Positions 38,860-47,301 of a stretch of DNA of 64,000 nucleotides are shown piece after piece. Location of the stretch: the NCBI GenBank assembly GCA_964545205.1, contig CAZJFH010000014.1:1-64000 (forward strand). The letters run 5' to 3'. A program made the translations under genes and the position numbers. The notes beneath the pieces are model-generated. The model did not search any database. It was not told the DNA's origin and saw nothing but the letters and a program-made list of their open reading frames with translations. Source of the stretch: CAZJFH01 sp964545205 (lineage in GTDB: Bacteria; Pseudomonadota; Alphaproteobacteria; Rhodospirillales; Magnetospirillaceae). Position 1 is the first letter of the stretch, and each line of letters starts with the position of its first letter.

Positions 38860-39635
38860 GCGCGGCGGGCGAGATGGCTTCCGCCGAGCGCGACAGCGGC
38901 TACTTCCGCTGGCATCCGACGCCGAGCTTCCTGGCGCATCTGTTCAAGGGCGTGTTCAAGCAGCACCATCGCGAGGACGCCCCGGCGCTGCGCCGCGTCC
39001 TGTCCCGCGACGGCGTGGTCTTCGACGTCGGCGCCCATGCCGGCCAGTACGCCAAGCTGTTCGGCGCCCATGTGCCCGAAGGCCAGGTGTTCGCGTTCGA
39101 GCCGGGCAGCTACGTCCGCTCGATCCTGCGCGTGGTGCTGTGGGCCAACCGCTGCCGCAACGTGACCGTGGTTCCGGTCGGGCTGGGCAGCCGCATGGGC
39201 ATCGAGACCCTGAGCATGCCGGTCAAGCGGCGCGGCAGCTTCGGCTACGGCCTGTCGCATTTCGGCCAGGGCGACGACGGCCGCGCCGTCGTGCGCGACA
39301 TCGCCTTCAGCGTGCCGCTGGACGCGATGGCCGAGGCGCTGGGCATCGCGCGGCTCGATCTGATCAAGGCCGACATCGAGGGCTGGGAGCTGCGCATGAT
39401 CGAGGGCGCCGCCGGCGCCATCGCGCGGTTCCGTCCGGTCATGATGCTCGAGCTGGAAGACAAGTTCCTGCGCCGCGCCGGCGACAGCCTCGAGGCCGCC
39501 CACGCCAGGCTGGCCGGGCTCGGCTACGTGCCGGCGGTCTGGCGCGACGACCAGTTCCGCCGCGCCGAAGGCGGCGAGCCGACCGAGTGGTGGTTTCCCG
39601 AGGACCGCCTCGGCGACCTGCTCGGGCGGCGATAG
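38856..39635 (+). CDS. FkbM-family methyltransferase
   Basis: A 259-residue SAM-dependent methyltransferase. The SAM-binding motif VFDVGAHAGQYAKLFG and the acidic FAFEPG are present, then the FkbM-type LDLIKADIEGWELRMIEGA. Start is uncertain: GTG 38856 overlaps the argC stop, and an ATG at 38874 is an alternative. Such enzymes methylate sugars or polyketides, but the context (argC, carbonic-anhydrase-like gene) gives no substrate. Confidence 0.83.
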   Translation: MSAAGEMASAERDSGYFRWHPTPSFLAHLFKGVFKQHHREDAPALRRVLSRDGVVFDVGAHAGQYAKLFGAHVPEGQVFAFEPGSYVRSILRVVLWANRCRNVTVVPVGLGSRMGIETLSMPVKRRGSFGYGLSHFGQGDDGRAVVRDIAFSVPLDAMAEALGIARLDLIKADIEGWELRMIEGAAGAIARFRPVMMLELEDKFLRRAGDSLEAAHARLAGLGYVPAVWRDDQFRRAEGGEPTEWWFPEDRLGDLLGRR

Positions 39636-39664
39636 TCACACGCAGAGAAAGGGAAAGCCCCGCG

Positions 39665-40192
39665 ATGACCGGACTGATCCTGCCCTACAAGGGAACCCTG
39701 CCCACCATCTCGCCCGAGGCCTTCGTCGCGCCCAACGCCGCGGTGATCGGCGACGTGGTGATCGGCGCCGGCACCGGCGTCTGGTTCTCGTGCACGATCC
39801 GCGGCGACGTCCACGAGATCCGCATCGGCGAGAACACCAACATCCAGGACGGCACCGTGGTGCACGTCACCCGCGGCAAGTTCGGCTGCTATATCGGCTC
39901 GAACATCACCATCGGCCACAACGCCACCATCCACGCCTGCAAGCTCGAGGACGGCTGCTTCATCGGCATGGGGGCGACGGTGATGGACGGCGTGGTGGTC
40001 GAATCGGGGGCGATGATCGCCGCCGGCGCCCTGGTCACGCCGGGCAAGCGGGTCAAGAAGGGCGAGCTGTGGGCCGGCAGCCCGGCGAAGTTCCTGCGCG
40101 AGCTGAGCCAGGAGGAGCTGGACTTCTTCGCGGTCTCGGCGGCGCATTACGCCAACCTGGCCGCCGAGTACCGGCAAGAGCTGGCGAAATAA
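39665..40192 (+). CDS. Gamma-class carbonic anhydrase-like (left-handed beta-helix) protein
   Basis: A 175-residue hexapeptide-repeat protein. Repeated IG-type turns (VIGDVVIGAG, IGENTNIQDG, IGHNATIHAC, IGMGATVMDG) build the left-handed helix. Metal-ligand His residues sit in TVVHVTRG and TIGHNATIHAC. YrdA/PaaY-like proteins of this size may or may not have carbonic anhydrase activity. A strong terminator follows. Confidence 0.87.
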   Translation: MTGLILPYKGTLPTISPEAFVAPNAAVIGDVVIGAGTGVWFSCTIRGDVHEIRIGENTNIQDGTVVHVTRGKFGCYIGSNITIGHNATIHACKLEDGCFIGMGATVMDGVVVESGAMIAAGALVTPGKRVKKGELWAGSPAKFLRELSQEELDFFAVSAAHYANLAAEYRQELAK

Positions 40193-40215
40193 CCCGCGAG
40201 CGCGGGTCTGAAAGA

Positions 40216-40247
40216 AAACGGCCGCCGGATCGCTCCGGCGGCCGTTT
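40216..40247. terminator. Perfect hairpin terminator between convergent genes
   Basis: Fourteen-base perfect arms AAACGGCCGCCGGA (40216-40229) and TCCGGCGGCCGTTT (40234-40247) with a TCGC loop. T-runs exist on both strands (aaagaaaa before, tttccttg after), so it can end transcription of the carbonic-anhydrase-like gene and of actP. Confidence 0.9.
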
Positions 40248-40268
40248 CCTTGTGCCCGTCGGGCCGGT

Positions 40269-41942
40269 TCAGTGGGCCGAGGCGCCGGCGGCGCCGAGGC
40301 CGGTCTGCGACCGGACGAACTGGTCCTCGTAGGCCTCGCGCTCGGCCTTGGCGCGGGCGCTGGTGTCCATCACCGAGAACAGCCAGGTGCCGACGAAGGC
40401 GAGGGTCATCGAGAACAGCGCCGGGTTCTGGAACGGGAACAGCGCGCTGCCCTTCGGGTTGCCGAGGATGGCTTCCCAGATCGCGGGCGACAGCACGGTC
40501 AGCGCCACCGCCGAGACCAGGCCCAGCGCGCCGCCGAGCACGGCGCCGCGGGTGGTCAGGCCCTTCCAGAACATGCTCATCACGATCAGCGGGAAATTGG
40601 CCGACGCCGCGATGGCGAAGGTCAGGCCGACCAGGAAGGCGATGTTCTGCTTCTCGAAGACGTAGCCCAGGATGACCGCCAGGATGCCCAGGGCGGCCGA
40701 GGCGATCTTCGAGACCTTGACCTCCATGTCCTCGGTCGACCGGCCGCGGTAGAACACGTTGGCATACAGGTCGTGCGACACCGCCGAGGCGCCGGCCAGG
40801 GTCAGGCCCGACACCACCGCCAGGATGGTGGCGAAGGCGACCGCCGAGATGAAGCCCAGGAACAGGTTGCCGCCGACCGCGTGCGCCAGGTGGATCGCCG
40901 CCATGTTGACGCCGCCGATCAGGCCGTTGCCCTCGACGTATTCCGGGTTGGTGGCGACCAGGGTGATGGCGCCGAAGCCGATGATGAAGGTCAGGATGTA
41001 GAAGTAGCCGATGAAGCCGGTGGCGTAGAACACCGACTTGCGGGCTTCCTTCGCGTCCGGAACGGTGAAGAAGCGCATCAGGATGTGCGGCAGGCCGGCG
41101 GTGCCGAACATCAGCGCCAGCGCCAGCGATATCGCGTCGATCGGGCTCTTGATCAGCGTGCCGGGCGACATGATCGCCTCCTTCGAGGGATGCACCTCGA
41201 CGGCCTTCTTGAACATCGACTCGAAGCTGAAGCCGAACTGGGCCAGCACCATGAAGGCGATGAAGGTGGCGCCCGACAGCAGCAGCACCGCCTTGATGAT
41301 CTGCACCCAGGTGGTGGCGGTCATGCCGCCGAAGGTGACGTAGACCATCATCAGGCCGCCGACCAGGATCAGCGCGTACAGGTACTCCATGCCGAACAGC
41401 AGCTTGATGAGCTGGCCGGCGCCGACCATCTGGCCGATCAGGTAGAAGATCACCACGATCAGCGAGCTGGTCGCCGCGAAAGTGCGGACCGGCGTCTGCG
41501 CCAGGCGGAACGACACCACGTCGACGAAGGTGTACTTGCCCAGGTTGCGCAGGCGCTCGGCGATCAGGAACAGGATGATCGGCCAGCCGACCAGCCAGCC
41601 GACCGAGTAGATCAGGCCGTCGTAGCCGCGGGTGTAGACCATCGCCGAGATGCCGAGGAACGAGGCCGCCGACATGTAGTCGCCGGCGATCGCCAGGCCG
41701 TTCTGGAATCCGGTGATGCCGCCGCCGGCGGTGTAGAAGTCCGACGCCGTCTTGGTCTTCGACGCCGCCCATTTGGTGATGCCCAGGGTCGCCACCACGA
41801 AGATGGCGAACATGATCACGGCTTCGAGATTGAAGTCCTGCTTCTTGACCGCGCCGAGGTCGCCGCCGGCGGCCATGGCTGCGTTGGTCAGGGCCAGCGT
41901 GGCGAAGCCCGCCAGCGCCGAAAGGATGCTGGTCGGCTTCAT
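40269..41942 (-). CDS. actP: Cation:acetate symporter
   Basis: A 557-residue solute:sodium symporter-family protein. About thirteen hydrophobic spans follow a cleavable-looking N-terminus (LTNAAMAAGG). Typical ActP blocks are FYTAGGGITGFQNGLAIAGDYMSAASFLGI, YLIGQMVGAGQLIKLLFG, TATTWVQIIKAVLLL and GTAGLPHILMRFFTVPDAKEARKSV. It should import acetate or another short monocarboxylate. One-base overlap with the DUF485 gene marks a two-gene operon. Confidence 0.95.
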   Translation of the reverse strand: MKPTSILSALAGFATLALTNAAMAAGGDLGAVKKQDFNLEAVIMFAIFVVATLGITKWAASKTKTASDFYTAGGGITGFQNGLAIAGDYMSAASFLGISAMVYTRGYDGLIYSVGWLVGWPIILFLIAERLRNLGKYTFVDVVSFRLAQTPVRTFAATSSLIVVIFYLIGQMVGAGQLIKLLFGMEYLYALILVGGLMMVYVTFGGMTATTWVQIIKAVLLLSGATFIAFMVLAQFGFSFESMFKKAVEVHPSKEAIMSPGTLIKSPIDAISLALALMFGTAGLPHILMRFFTVPDAKEARKSVFYATGFIGYFYILTFIIGFGAITLVATNPEYVEGNGLIGGVNMAAIHLAHAVGGNLFLGFISAVAFATILAVVSGLTLAGASAVSHDLYANVFYRGRSTEDMEVKVSKIASAALGILAVILGYVFEKQNIAFLVGLTFAIAASANFPLIVMSMFWKGLTTRGAVLGGALGLVSAVALTVLSPAIWEAILGNPKGSALFPFQNPALFSMTLAFVGTWLFSVMDTSARAKAEREAYEDQFVRSQTGLGAAGASAH

Positions 41943-42250
41943 CACTTCGCTTCCTCGAGGATCTGGCGGGTCAGTTCGTCGAACTGCGAGTTGGCCTTGA
42001 ACACGTACACGCCGGTCAGGGCGATCGCGCTCAGGATCACGGCGACGCCGATCGGGAAGCCGATCGTGGCGACGCTGCCTTCCGACAGGGGCGTGCCCAG
42101 GAAGCCCGGGGCGTAGGCGATGGTCAGGATGAACCCGAAATAGATCGCCAGCATCACCGCCGACAGCGACCACGCGAAGGCGCTGCGCCTGGCGACGAGC
42201 TCCTTGAACTTCGGATTGTTTCGAATTTTCAAATAGGCGTCGTTCTGCAT
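41942..42250 (-). CDS. DUF485 small membrane protein (YjcH-like)
   Basis: A 102-residue protein with two membrane spans (about 24-48 and 60-85). RNNPKFKELVARRSAFAWSLS and the first span are characteristic of DUF485, found next to actP in most proteobacteria. Thought to assist the symporter; its mechanism is not known to me. Ribosome site AGGAGCGCTTC. Confidence 0.93.
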   Translation of the reverse strand: MQNDAYLKIRNNPKFKELVARRSAFAWSLSAVMLAIYFGFILTIAYAPGFLGTPLSEGSVATIGFPIGVAVILSAIALTGVYVFKANSQFDELTRQILEEAK

Positions 42251-42788
42251 GAAGCGCTCCTAAGAGTGACCAACAGGCAAGTTGGACGAGTGCCGCCGTC
42301 GGCCTCGTCGATGCTTCTTCTTGTGGGGGTCGGCGCGCCTTCCATGGCCCGCGAGAGCCGTCTTCCTCGAAGCGAAAATCCCCTGTTGCCGGCATTTTGT
42401 TTTTCGAAGAGCCGGCTCCCGGTCAGCCGTCGTGCTCGTTTTGCGGCTGCAGTAGCACGGCGGTTGCGGCGTCGTCAAGAAGAGGGTAATTGTCGCGCTC
42501 CGGCGATGGGCTGAAGAGACGTTATTGCAAAGACGTGTCAATGCTGTATTGGAACAGTACGCCCGGTTTGTTGCTTCGTACAGTCCAGGGGTAGGTGGAA
42601 AACGCACTGCACCCAACCCAGGAGAGATGCATGGCGGCGCAATAACACTGGCGATGACTAGTGCTGTTTGACATTTATCAGAGAACGGAGACTTTGCAGT
42701 TGCGGCGCGTAACCCTTTTGGGCAGGGCGGGTAGGTGTGCGGTGCAACAGCAGACGGCCCGAGTGAATTCTTTCCTCGGGCCGAGGCC
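42251..42788. other. 538-base intergenic region between divergent actP and CBS-DUF294 genes
   Basis: No gene found. The middle (about 42370-42720) is less GC-rich and probably carries both promoters. A TTGACA on the plus strand (42668-42673) and one on the minus strand (42536-42541) are visible, but neither has a good -10 at the right distance. CTGT-N6-ACAG (42543-42556) is a weak inverted repeat. The long spacing suggests complex regulation of acetate uptake. Confidence 0.5.
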
Positions 42789-44237
42789 ATGATCGAGCAT
42801 TCGCCGCTGGAGCACATCGACAGCTTCGCCTACCGCCACCGCCTGCGCGAGGTGATGTCGGCGCCGGTGCTGACCGGCACCGCCGATCTGACGGTGGGGC
42901 AGGCGGCGCAGCTCATGGATTCGCAGGCCAAGAGCTCGATGGTGGTCGTCGACGGCGACGGCCGCGTCGCCGGCATCCTGACCGAGCGCGACCTGCTGCG
43001 TCTGGTCGCCCGCCACCACGGCGGCGCCGAGGCGTTGGCCCTCGGCGAGGTGATGGCGCGGCCGGTGCGGACGGTGCGCGAGGACGAGTTCCTGTTCGTG
43101 GCGCTGGGCCGCATGTCGCGGCTGGGGCTGCGCCATCTCGTGGTGGTCGACGGCGACGGCCGTCCCGCCGGCATGATCACCGCGCGCACCCTGATGAAGA
43201 TCCGCATCACCGACGCGCTGGTCATCGGCGACGACATCGCCGAGGCCTCCGGGCCGGAGCAGATGGCGGCGGCGCGGTCGCATCTGCCCGAGCTGGCCCG
43301 CAACCTGCTGGCCGAAGGCGTCTCGGCCCGCGACATCGCGGCGGTGATCAGCCAGGTGCTGCGCGACATGACGGCGCGCGCCGCGGTGCTGGCGGAAGCG
43401 TCGATGGCCGCCGACGGGCTCGGGCCGGCGCCGGCGCGCTGGTGCCTCTTGGTGCTGGGTTCGGGCGGCCGCGGCGAGAGCCTGCTCGCCTTCGACCAGG
43501 ACAACGCGATCGTCCACGAGGGCGACGCGGCGGCCGAGCCCTGGTTCGCCGAGCTGGGCCGGCGGCTCAACGATACGCTGGCCGCGGCCGGGATCCCCTA
43601 TTGCGACGGCGGGGTGATGGCCCGCAATCCGCAGTGGCGCAAGTCCTCCGCCGCATGGAAGAATGAGGTCTGGCGCTGGGTGCACGAGCCGGCCGAGCAG
43701 ACGGTGATGAACGTCGACATCTTCTTCGACATGCGGCCGGTCCACGGCGACCGCGACCTCGGCCAGGCGCTGCACGCTTATGCCGTCGAGACCGCCGCCG
43801 CCGCGCCGTTCTTCCTGCAGCTGCTGGCGCTCAGCGTCGCCAGGTGCGACGTGCCGCTGACCTTCTGGGGCGGCTTCGCCACCGTCGACCGGCGCCTCGA
43901 CGCCAAGAAGCACGGGCTGCTGCCGCTGGTCTCGGCCGCGCGCGCCAAGGCGGTCAAGGCGGGGCTGACCGTCACCGCGACGCACGACCGCTACGCGGCG
44001 CTGGTCGGCGCGGGCCGGATGCACCCCGAGGACATGCGCAGTCTCGACGAGGCGCACGAGACCATCCTGCGCGCCCTGCTGGAGCAGCAGCTGGCCGACA
44101 TCGCCGCCGGCACGGCGCCGACGGCGCGCATCGAGCCGCGGCGCTTCGACCGCGGCATGCAGGCGCGGCTGAAGACGGCGTTCAGGCGCATCCGCGTGCT
44201 GCGGGCGATGCTCGGCAGCCTGGGGGCGGGCGACTGA
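42789..44237 (+). CDS. CBS-pair protein with DUF294 putative nucleotidyltransferase domain
   Basis: A 482-residue cytosolic protein. Two CBS domains (about 18-135) show SSMVVVDGDGRVAGILTERDLLR and HLVVVDGDGRPAGMITAR. The DUF294 region (about 155-480) has a nucleotidyltransferase-like LGSGGRGESLLAFDQDNA, similar to GlnD's uridylyltransferase fold, and NVDIFFDMRPVHGD. This architecture is regularly found beside acetate/monocarboxylate permease genes; a regulatory role in acetate use is likely but unproven. The stop overlaps the RNase T2 gene by one base. Confidence 0.88.
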   Translation: MIEHSPLEHIDSFAYRHRLREVMSAPVLTGTADLTVGQAAQLMDSQAKSSMVVVDGDGRVAGILTERDLLRLVARHHGGAEALALGEVMARPVRTVREDEFLFVALGRMSRLGLRHLVVVDGDGRPAGMITARTLMKIRITDALVIGDDIAEASGPEQMAAARSHLPELARNLLAEGVSARDIAAVISQVLRDMTARAAVLAEASMAADGLGPAPARWCLLVLGSGGRGESLLAFDQDNAIVHEGDAAAEPWFAELGRRLNDTLAAAGIPYCDGGVMARNPQWRKSSAAWKNEVWRWVHEPAEQTVMNVDIFFDMRPVHGDRDLGQALHAYAVETAAAAPFFLQLLALSVARCDVPLTFWGGFATVDRRLDAKKHGLLPLVSAARAKAVKAGLTVTATHDRYAALVGAGRMHPEDMRSLDEAHETILRALLEQQLADIAAGTAPTARIEPRRFDRGMQARLKTAFRRIRVLRAMLGSLGAGD

Positions 44238-44872
44238 TGCGTGCGCTCGCCGGCATCCTGCTGCTGTCGCTGGCGCTGGCCGGCGCCGCCCGGGCGCAGG
44301 ACAGGGGCGAGCCCGGCCGCTTCGACTACTGGCTGCTGGCGTTGTCGTGGTCGCCGGCGTTCTGCGCCACCGCCAAGCAGCCGCCGGCCAGCCAGTGCGG
44401 CCCGGGCCGGCGCTTCGGCTTCGTCGTCCACGGCCTGTGGCCGCAGTACGAGACCGGCTGGCCGGCGTTCTGCGCCGCGCCGACGCCGCTGCCGGACCCG
44501 CTGGTCGAGGACATGCTGCCGATCATGCCCAGCCGCGACCTCGTCGCCCATCAATGGAAGAAACACGGCACCTGCGCCGGCTCCGCGGCCGAGGACTATT
44601 TCGCGGCGACCCGCGACGCCTACGCGCGGCTGCGCATTCCCGCGCCGTTGCAGGCGCCGCAACGGCCTTTGTCGCTGACCACCGCCGAGATCGAGGCGAT
44701 GTTCGCCGCCGCCAATCCCGGCCTCGGCGGCGACATGGTCGCGGTCACCTGTCGCGGCCGGCGGCTGTCCGAGGTCCGCGTGTGCATGGACAAGGACCTG
44801 AACTTCCGTTCCTGCGGCCGCGACCTGCGCGACACCTGCCGCGCCGCCGTCGAGGTACGGCCGGTTCGCTGA
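44237..44872 (+). CDS. Secreted ribonuclease T2
   Basis: A 211-residue RNase T2/RNase I-type endoribonuclease. Signal peptide about 1-20 (LLLSLALAGAARAQ). The two catalytic segments are intact: FVVHGLWPQY (CAS I) and VAHQWKKHGTC (CAS II). Cys residues (FCATAKQ, SQCGPG, GTCAGS, SCGRDLRDTC) could form disulfides in the periplasm. It degrades RNA non-specifically through a 2',3'-cyclic intermediate. Confidence 0.93.
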   Translation: MRALAGILLLSLALAGAARAQDRGEPGRFDYWLLALSWSPAFCATAKQPPASQCGPGRRFGFVVHGLWPQYETGWPAFCAAPTPLPDPLVEDMLPIMPSRDLVAHQWKKHGTCAGSAAEDYFAATRDAYARLRIPAPLQAPQRPLSLTTAEIEAMFAAANPGLGGDMVAVTCRGRRLSEVRVCMDKDLNFRSCGRDLRDTCRAAVEVRPVR

Positions 44873-44973
44873 CCGGATAGGCCCATCAGACAGCTCGAAT
44901 ACGCGAACGCGCCCGCCACCTCTGATTCGGAGAACAAGCCGCCACGAAGCGGCGAACCGAGCGAGGAGGAAGA

Positions 44974-46332
44974 ATGATGTCCAAGCGCGAACGCGGACTC
45001 TGCGAGCTTTACCAGGAAGATCCCGAGCGGGCCGACCGGCTGGTGTTCGGCCGCCTGCCCGAGGTCGGCCGACGCGGCTTCCTGCGCGGCGCCGGACTGG
45101 CGGCGATGGGCGCCGTGGTCGGCGGCGCCATCCCGTTCCACCGCAACATGCCGTCCGGACTGATCCCGGCGGCGCTGGCCGAGGAAACCAAGGAGTTCCG
45201 CATCGAGGGCAAGGACGGCCTGACGGTGCTCAACGACCGCCCGATCAACGCCGAGACGCCGGCGCATCTGCTCGACGACGCCATCACCCCGAACGCGCGC
45301 CATTTCGTGCGCAACAACGGCCTGGTGCCGGACATCGCGACCGGCGGCGACGCCTCGGGCTGGGTGCTGACCGTCGACGGCGAGGTGCACAATCCGCTGT
45401 CCTTGACCCTGGAGGACCTGAAGAGCCGTTTCGAGCCGGTCGAGCTGGCGCTGCAGGTCGAATGCGGCGGCAACGGCCGTGCCGCCTTCAATCCGCCGGC
45501 CAGCGGCAACCAGTGGACCGTCGGCGCCATCGGCAACGCCCGCTGGACCGGGGTGCGGCTGCGCGACGTGCTCGCGGCCGCCGGGCTGAAGGACAGCGCC
45601 GTCTACACCGCCCACTACTCGATGGACCCGCACCTGTCCGGCGACCCGGCCAAGGACGCGATCTCGCGCGGGGTGCCGATCTGGAAGGCGATGGACCCGC
45701 ACACGCTGATCGCCTTCGAGATGAACGGCGAGCCGCTGCCGGCCGTGCACGGCTTTCCGGTGCGCATCGTCGCGCCGGGCTGGCCGGGCTCGACCTCGCA
45801 GAAATGGCTGGAGCGCATCTGGATCCGCGACCGCGTCCACGACGGCGCCAAGATGACCGGCACCTCTTATCGCGTGCCGGCCTATCCGGTGGCGCCGGGC
45901 GAGGAAATCCCGAAGGAGGACTTCGTCATCATCCAGGCCATGCCGGTCAAATCGCTGATCACCTGGCCGAAGAGCGGCTTCGAGATGCCGGCCGACAATC
46001 GCCTGCTCGAGGTTCGCGGCCATGCCTGGGCCGGCGACAGCGCGGTCGAGCGGGTCGACATCTCGAACGATTTCGGCGCCACCTGGATGCCCGCCGATCT
46101 CGACCGGCCCGAGAACCCTTACAGTTGGCAGAACTGGCGGGCGCGGATGGAGTTCCCGCGCCAGGGCTATTACGAGATCTGGGCGCGGGCCACCGACGCG
46201 CGCGGCGTGCAGCAGCCGTTCGCCATCGCCTGGAATCCGAAGGGCTACCTCAACAACGCCATGCACCGCGTCGCGGTGCGGGTGCCGGACTATCGCGAGG
46301 CGCCGCAGACCGCCGAGACCGGCGGCAAATGA
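44974..46332 (+). CDS. sorA: Sulfite dehydrogenase, molybdopterin subunit SorA
   Basis: A 452-residue precursor. A twin-arginine signal RRGFLRGAGLAAMG (about 34-47) sends the folded molybdenum protein to the periplasm. The sulfite-oxidase fold shows the Moco-binding Cys164 in LQVECGGNGR, HFVRNNG, and a C-terminal dimerisation domain with VDISNDFGATW and NWRARMEF. It should oxidise sulfite to sulfate and pass electrons to the overlapping cytochrome gene sorB. Ribosome site GAGGAGGA before ATG; an adjacent second ATG exists. Confidence 0.93.
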   Translation: MMSKRERGLCELYQEDPERADRLVFGRLPEVGRRGFLRGAGLAAMGAVVGGAIPFHRNMPSGLIPAALAEETKEFRIEGKDGLTVLNDRPINAETPAHLLDDAITPNARHFVRNNGLVPDIATGGDASGWVLTVDGEVHNPLSLTLEDLKSRFEPVELALQVECGGNGRAAFNPPASGNQWTVGAIGNARWTGVRLRDVLAAAGLKDSAVYTAHYSMDPHLSGDPAKDAISRGVPIWKAMDPHTLIAFEMNGEPLPAVHGFPVRIVAPGWPGSTSQKWLERIWIRDRVHDGAKMTGTSYRVPAYPVAPGEEIPKEDFVIIQAMPVKSLITWPKSGFEMPADNRLLEVRGHAWAGDSAVERVDISNDFGATWMPADLDRPENPYSWQNWRARMEFPRQGYYEIWARATDARGVQQPFAIAWNPKGYLNNAMHRVAVRVPDYREAPQTAETGGK

Positions 46333-46670
46333 CGCGCCTGACGGTCCTGGTGCTGGCGGGGGCGGCGGTGGCCGCCTCCGCCGCCGCGTTCGAACCGCCG
46401 AGCCCCTACGCGACGCCGCGCGATCTCGGGCAGCGCGAGACGGAGCTGCCGGAGGGCGAGGGGCGCGAGGAGGTCGAAGGCATCTGCGCCGCCTGCCATT
46501 CGATCCGCATGGTCACCCAGCAGCGCCTGCCGCGGCACCGCTGGGACGAGCTGCTCGACTGGATGGTCGCGGAGCAGGGCATGCCGGAACTCGACGAAGA
46601 GACGCGCACGGTGGTGCTCGACTACCTGTCGGACCATCTCGGCACCGGCGAGGTGGCGGAGGGGCGCTAG
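46329..46670 (+). CDS. sorB: Sulfite dehydrogenase cytochrome c subunit SorB
   Basis: A 113-residue small exported cytochrome. Signal peptide about 1-20. Heme-binding CAACH (Cys53, Cys56, His57), with a possible distal Met in EQGMPEL. Its start overlaps the sorA stop by four bases (ATGA), so the two subunits are made together. Accepts electrons from SorA. Confidence 0.92.
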   Translation: MTRLTVLVLAGAAVAASAAAFEPPSPYATPRDLGQRETELPEGEGREEVEGICAACHSIRMVTQQRLPRHRWDELLDWMVAEQGMPELDEETRTVVLDYLSDHLGTGEVAEGR

Positions 46671-46674
46671 GCGG

Positions 46675-47262
46675 TCACAGCAGCCGGCAGGCCTCGTCGA
46701 ATTCCAGCCGCGGATTGCGCGGGTGGAGCTTGGACTTGTCGCCGTAGCCGAGATTGATCAGGAAGTTCGATTTCACGCCGGTGCCGGCGAGGAACGTGGC
46801 GTCGAGGCGTTCGTTGTCGAAGCCGCTCATCGGGCCGCAGTCCAGCCCCAGCGAACGGGCGGCCAGGATGAAGTAGGCGCCCTGCAGCGACGAATTGCGG
46901 AACGCCGTCGCTTCGACCAGCGCCTCGTTGCCGGCGAACCAGGCGCGGGCGTCGGTGTGCGGGAACAGGCGCGGCAGGTGCTCGGGGAAGTTCATGTCCT
47001 GGGCGACGACGACGGTGACCGGGGCGGCCATCGTCTTCTCGACGTTCGATTCGATCAGGCACGGCTTCAGCCGCGCCTTGGCCTCGGGCGAGCGGATGAA
47101 CAGGAACCGCGCCGGCTGGCAGTTGGCCGAGGTCGGGCCCATGCGCGCCAGGTCGTAGGCGCCGCGAAGGATCTCTTCGGGCACCTGGCGGTCGAGCCAG
47201 TGCGAGTGGGTGCGCGCGGACTCGAAGATCATGTCGTGCATGCGATCGGCGATGGCCGACAT
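46675..47262 (-). CDS. Nitroreductase-family protein, malonic semialdehyde reductase (RutE)-like
   Basis: A 195-residue FMN-binding nitroreductase fold. MGPTSANCQPARFLFI and AARSLGLDCGPMSGFD match the RutE/3-hydroxypropionic acid dehydrogenase subgroup, which reduces malonic semialdehyde. No other rut genes lie here, but a malonyl-CoA decarboxylase gene follows on the same strand, consistent with C3 acid metabolism. Start ATG 47262 follows GGAGGCAGCC. Confidence 0.85.
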   Translation of the reverse strand: MSAIADRMHDMIFESARTHSHWLDRQVPEEILRGAYDLARMGPTSANCQPARFLFIRSPEAKARLKPCLIESNVEKTMAAPVTVVVAQDMNFPEHLPRLFPHTDARAWFAGNEALVEATAFRNSSLQGAYFILAARSLGLDCGPMSGFDNERLDATFLAGTGVKSNFLINLGYGDKSKLHPRNPRLEFDEACRLL

Positions 47263-47301
47263 GGCTGCCTCCTGCGGTGGTGGTCTCCACCGCAGGTTAG
47301 C

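Noticed and set aside
42521..42541. Sigma-54-like -24/-12 element upstream of actP
   Set aside because: The minus strand reads TTGACACGTCTTTGCAA. The GG at -24 is replaced by GA, and the spacing to GC is one base short.
44873..44973. Regulatory RNA or operator before sorA
   Set aside because: Only short imperfect repeats around GCCGC were seen, at a level expected by chance in this base composition.
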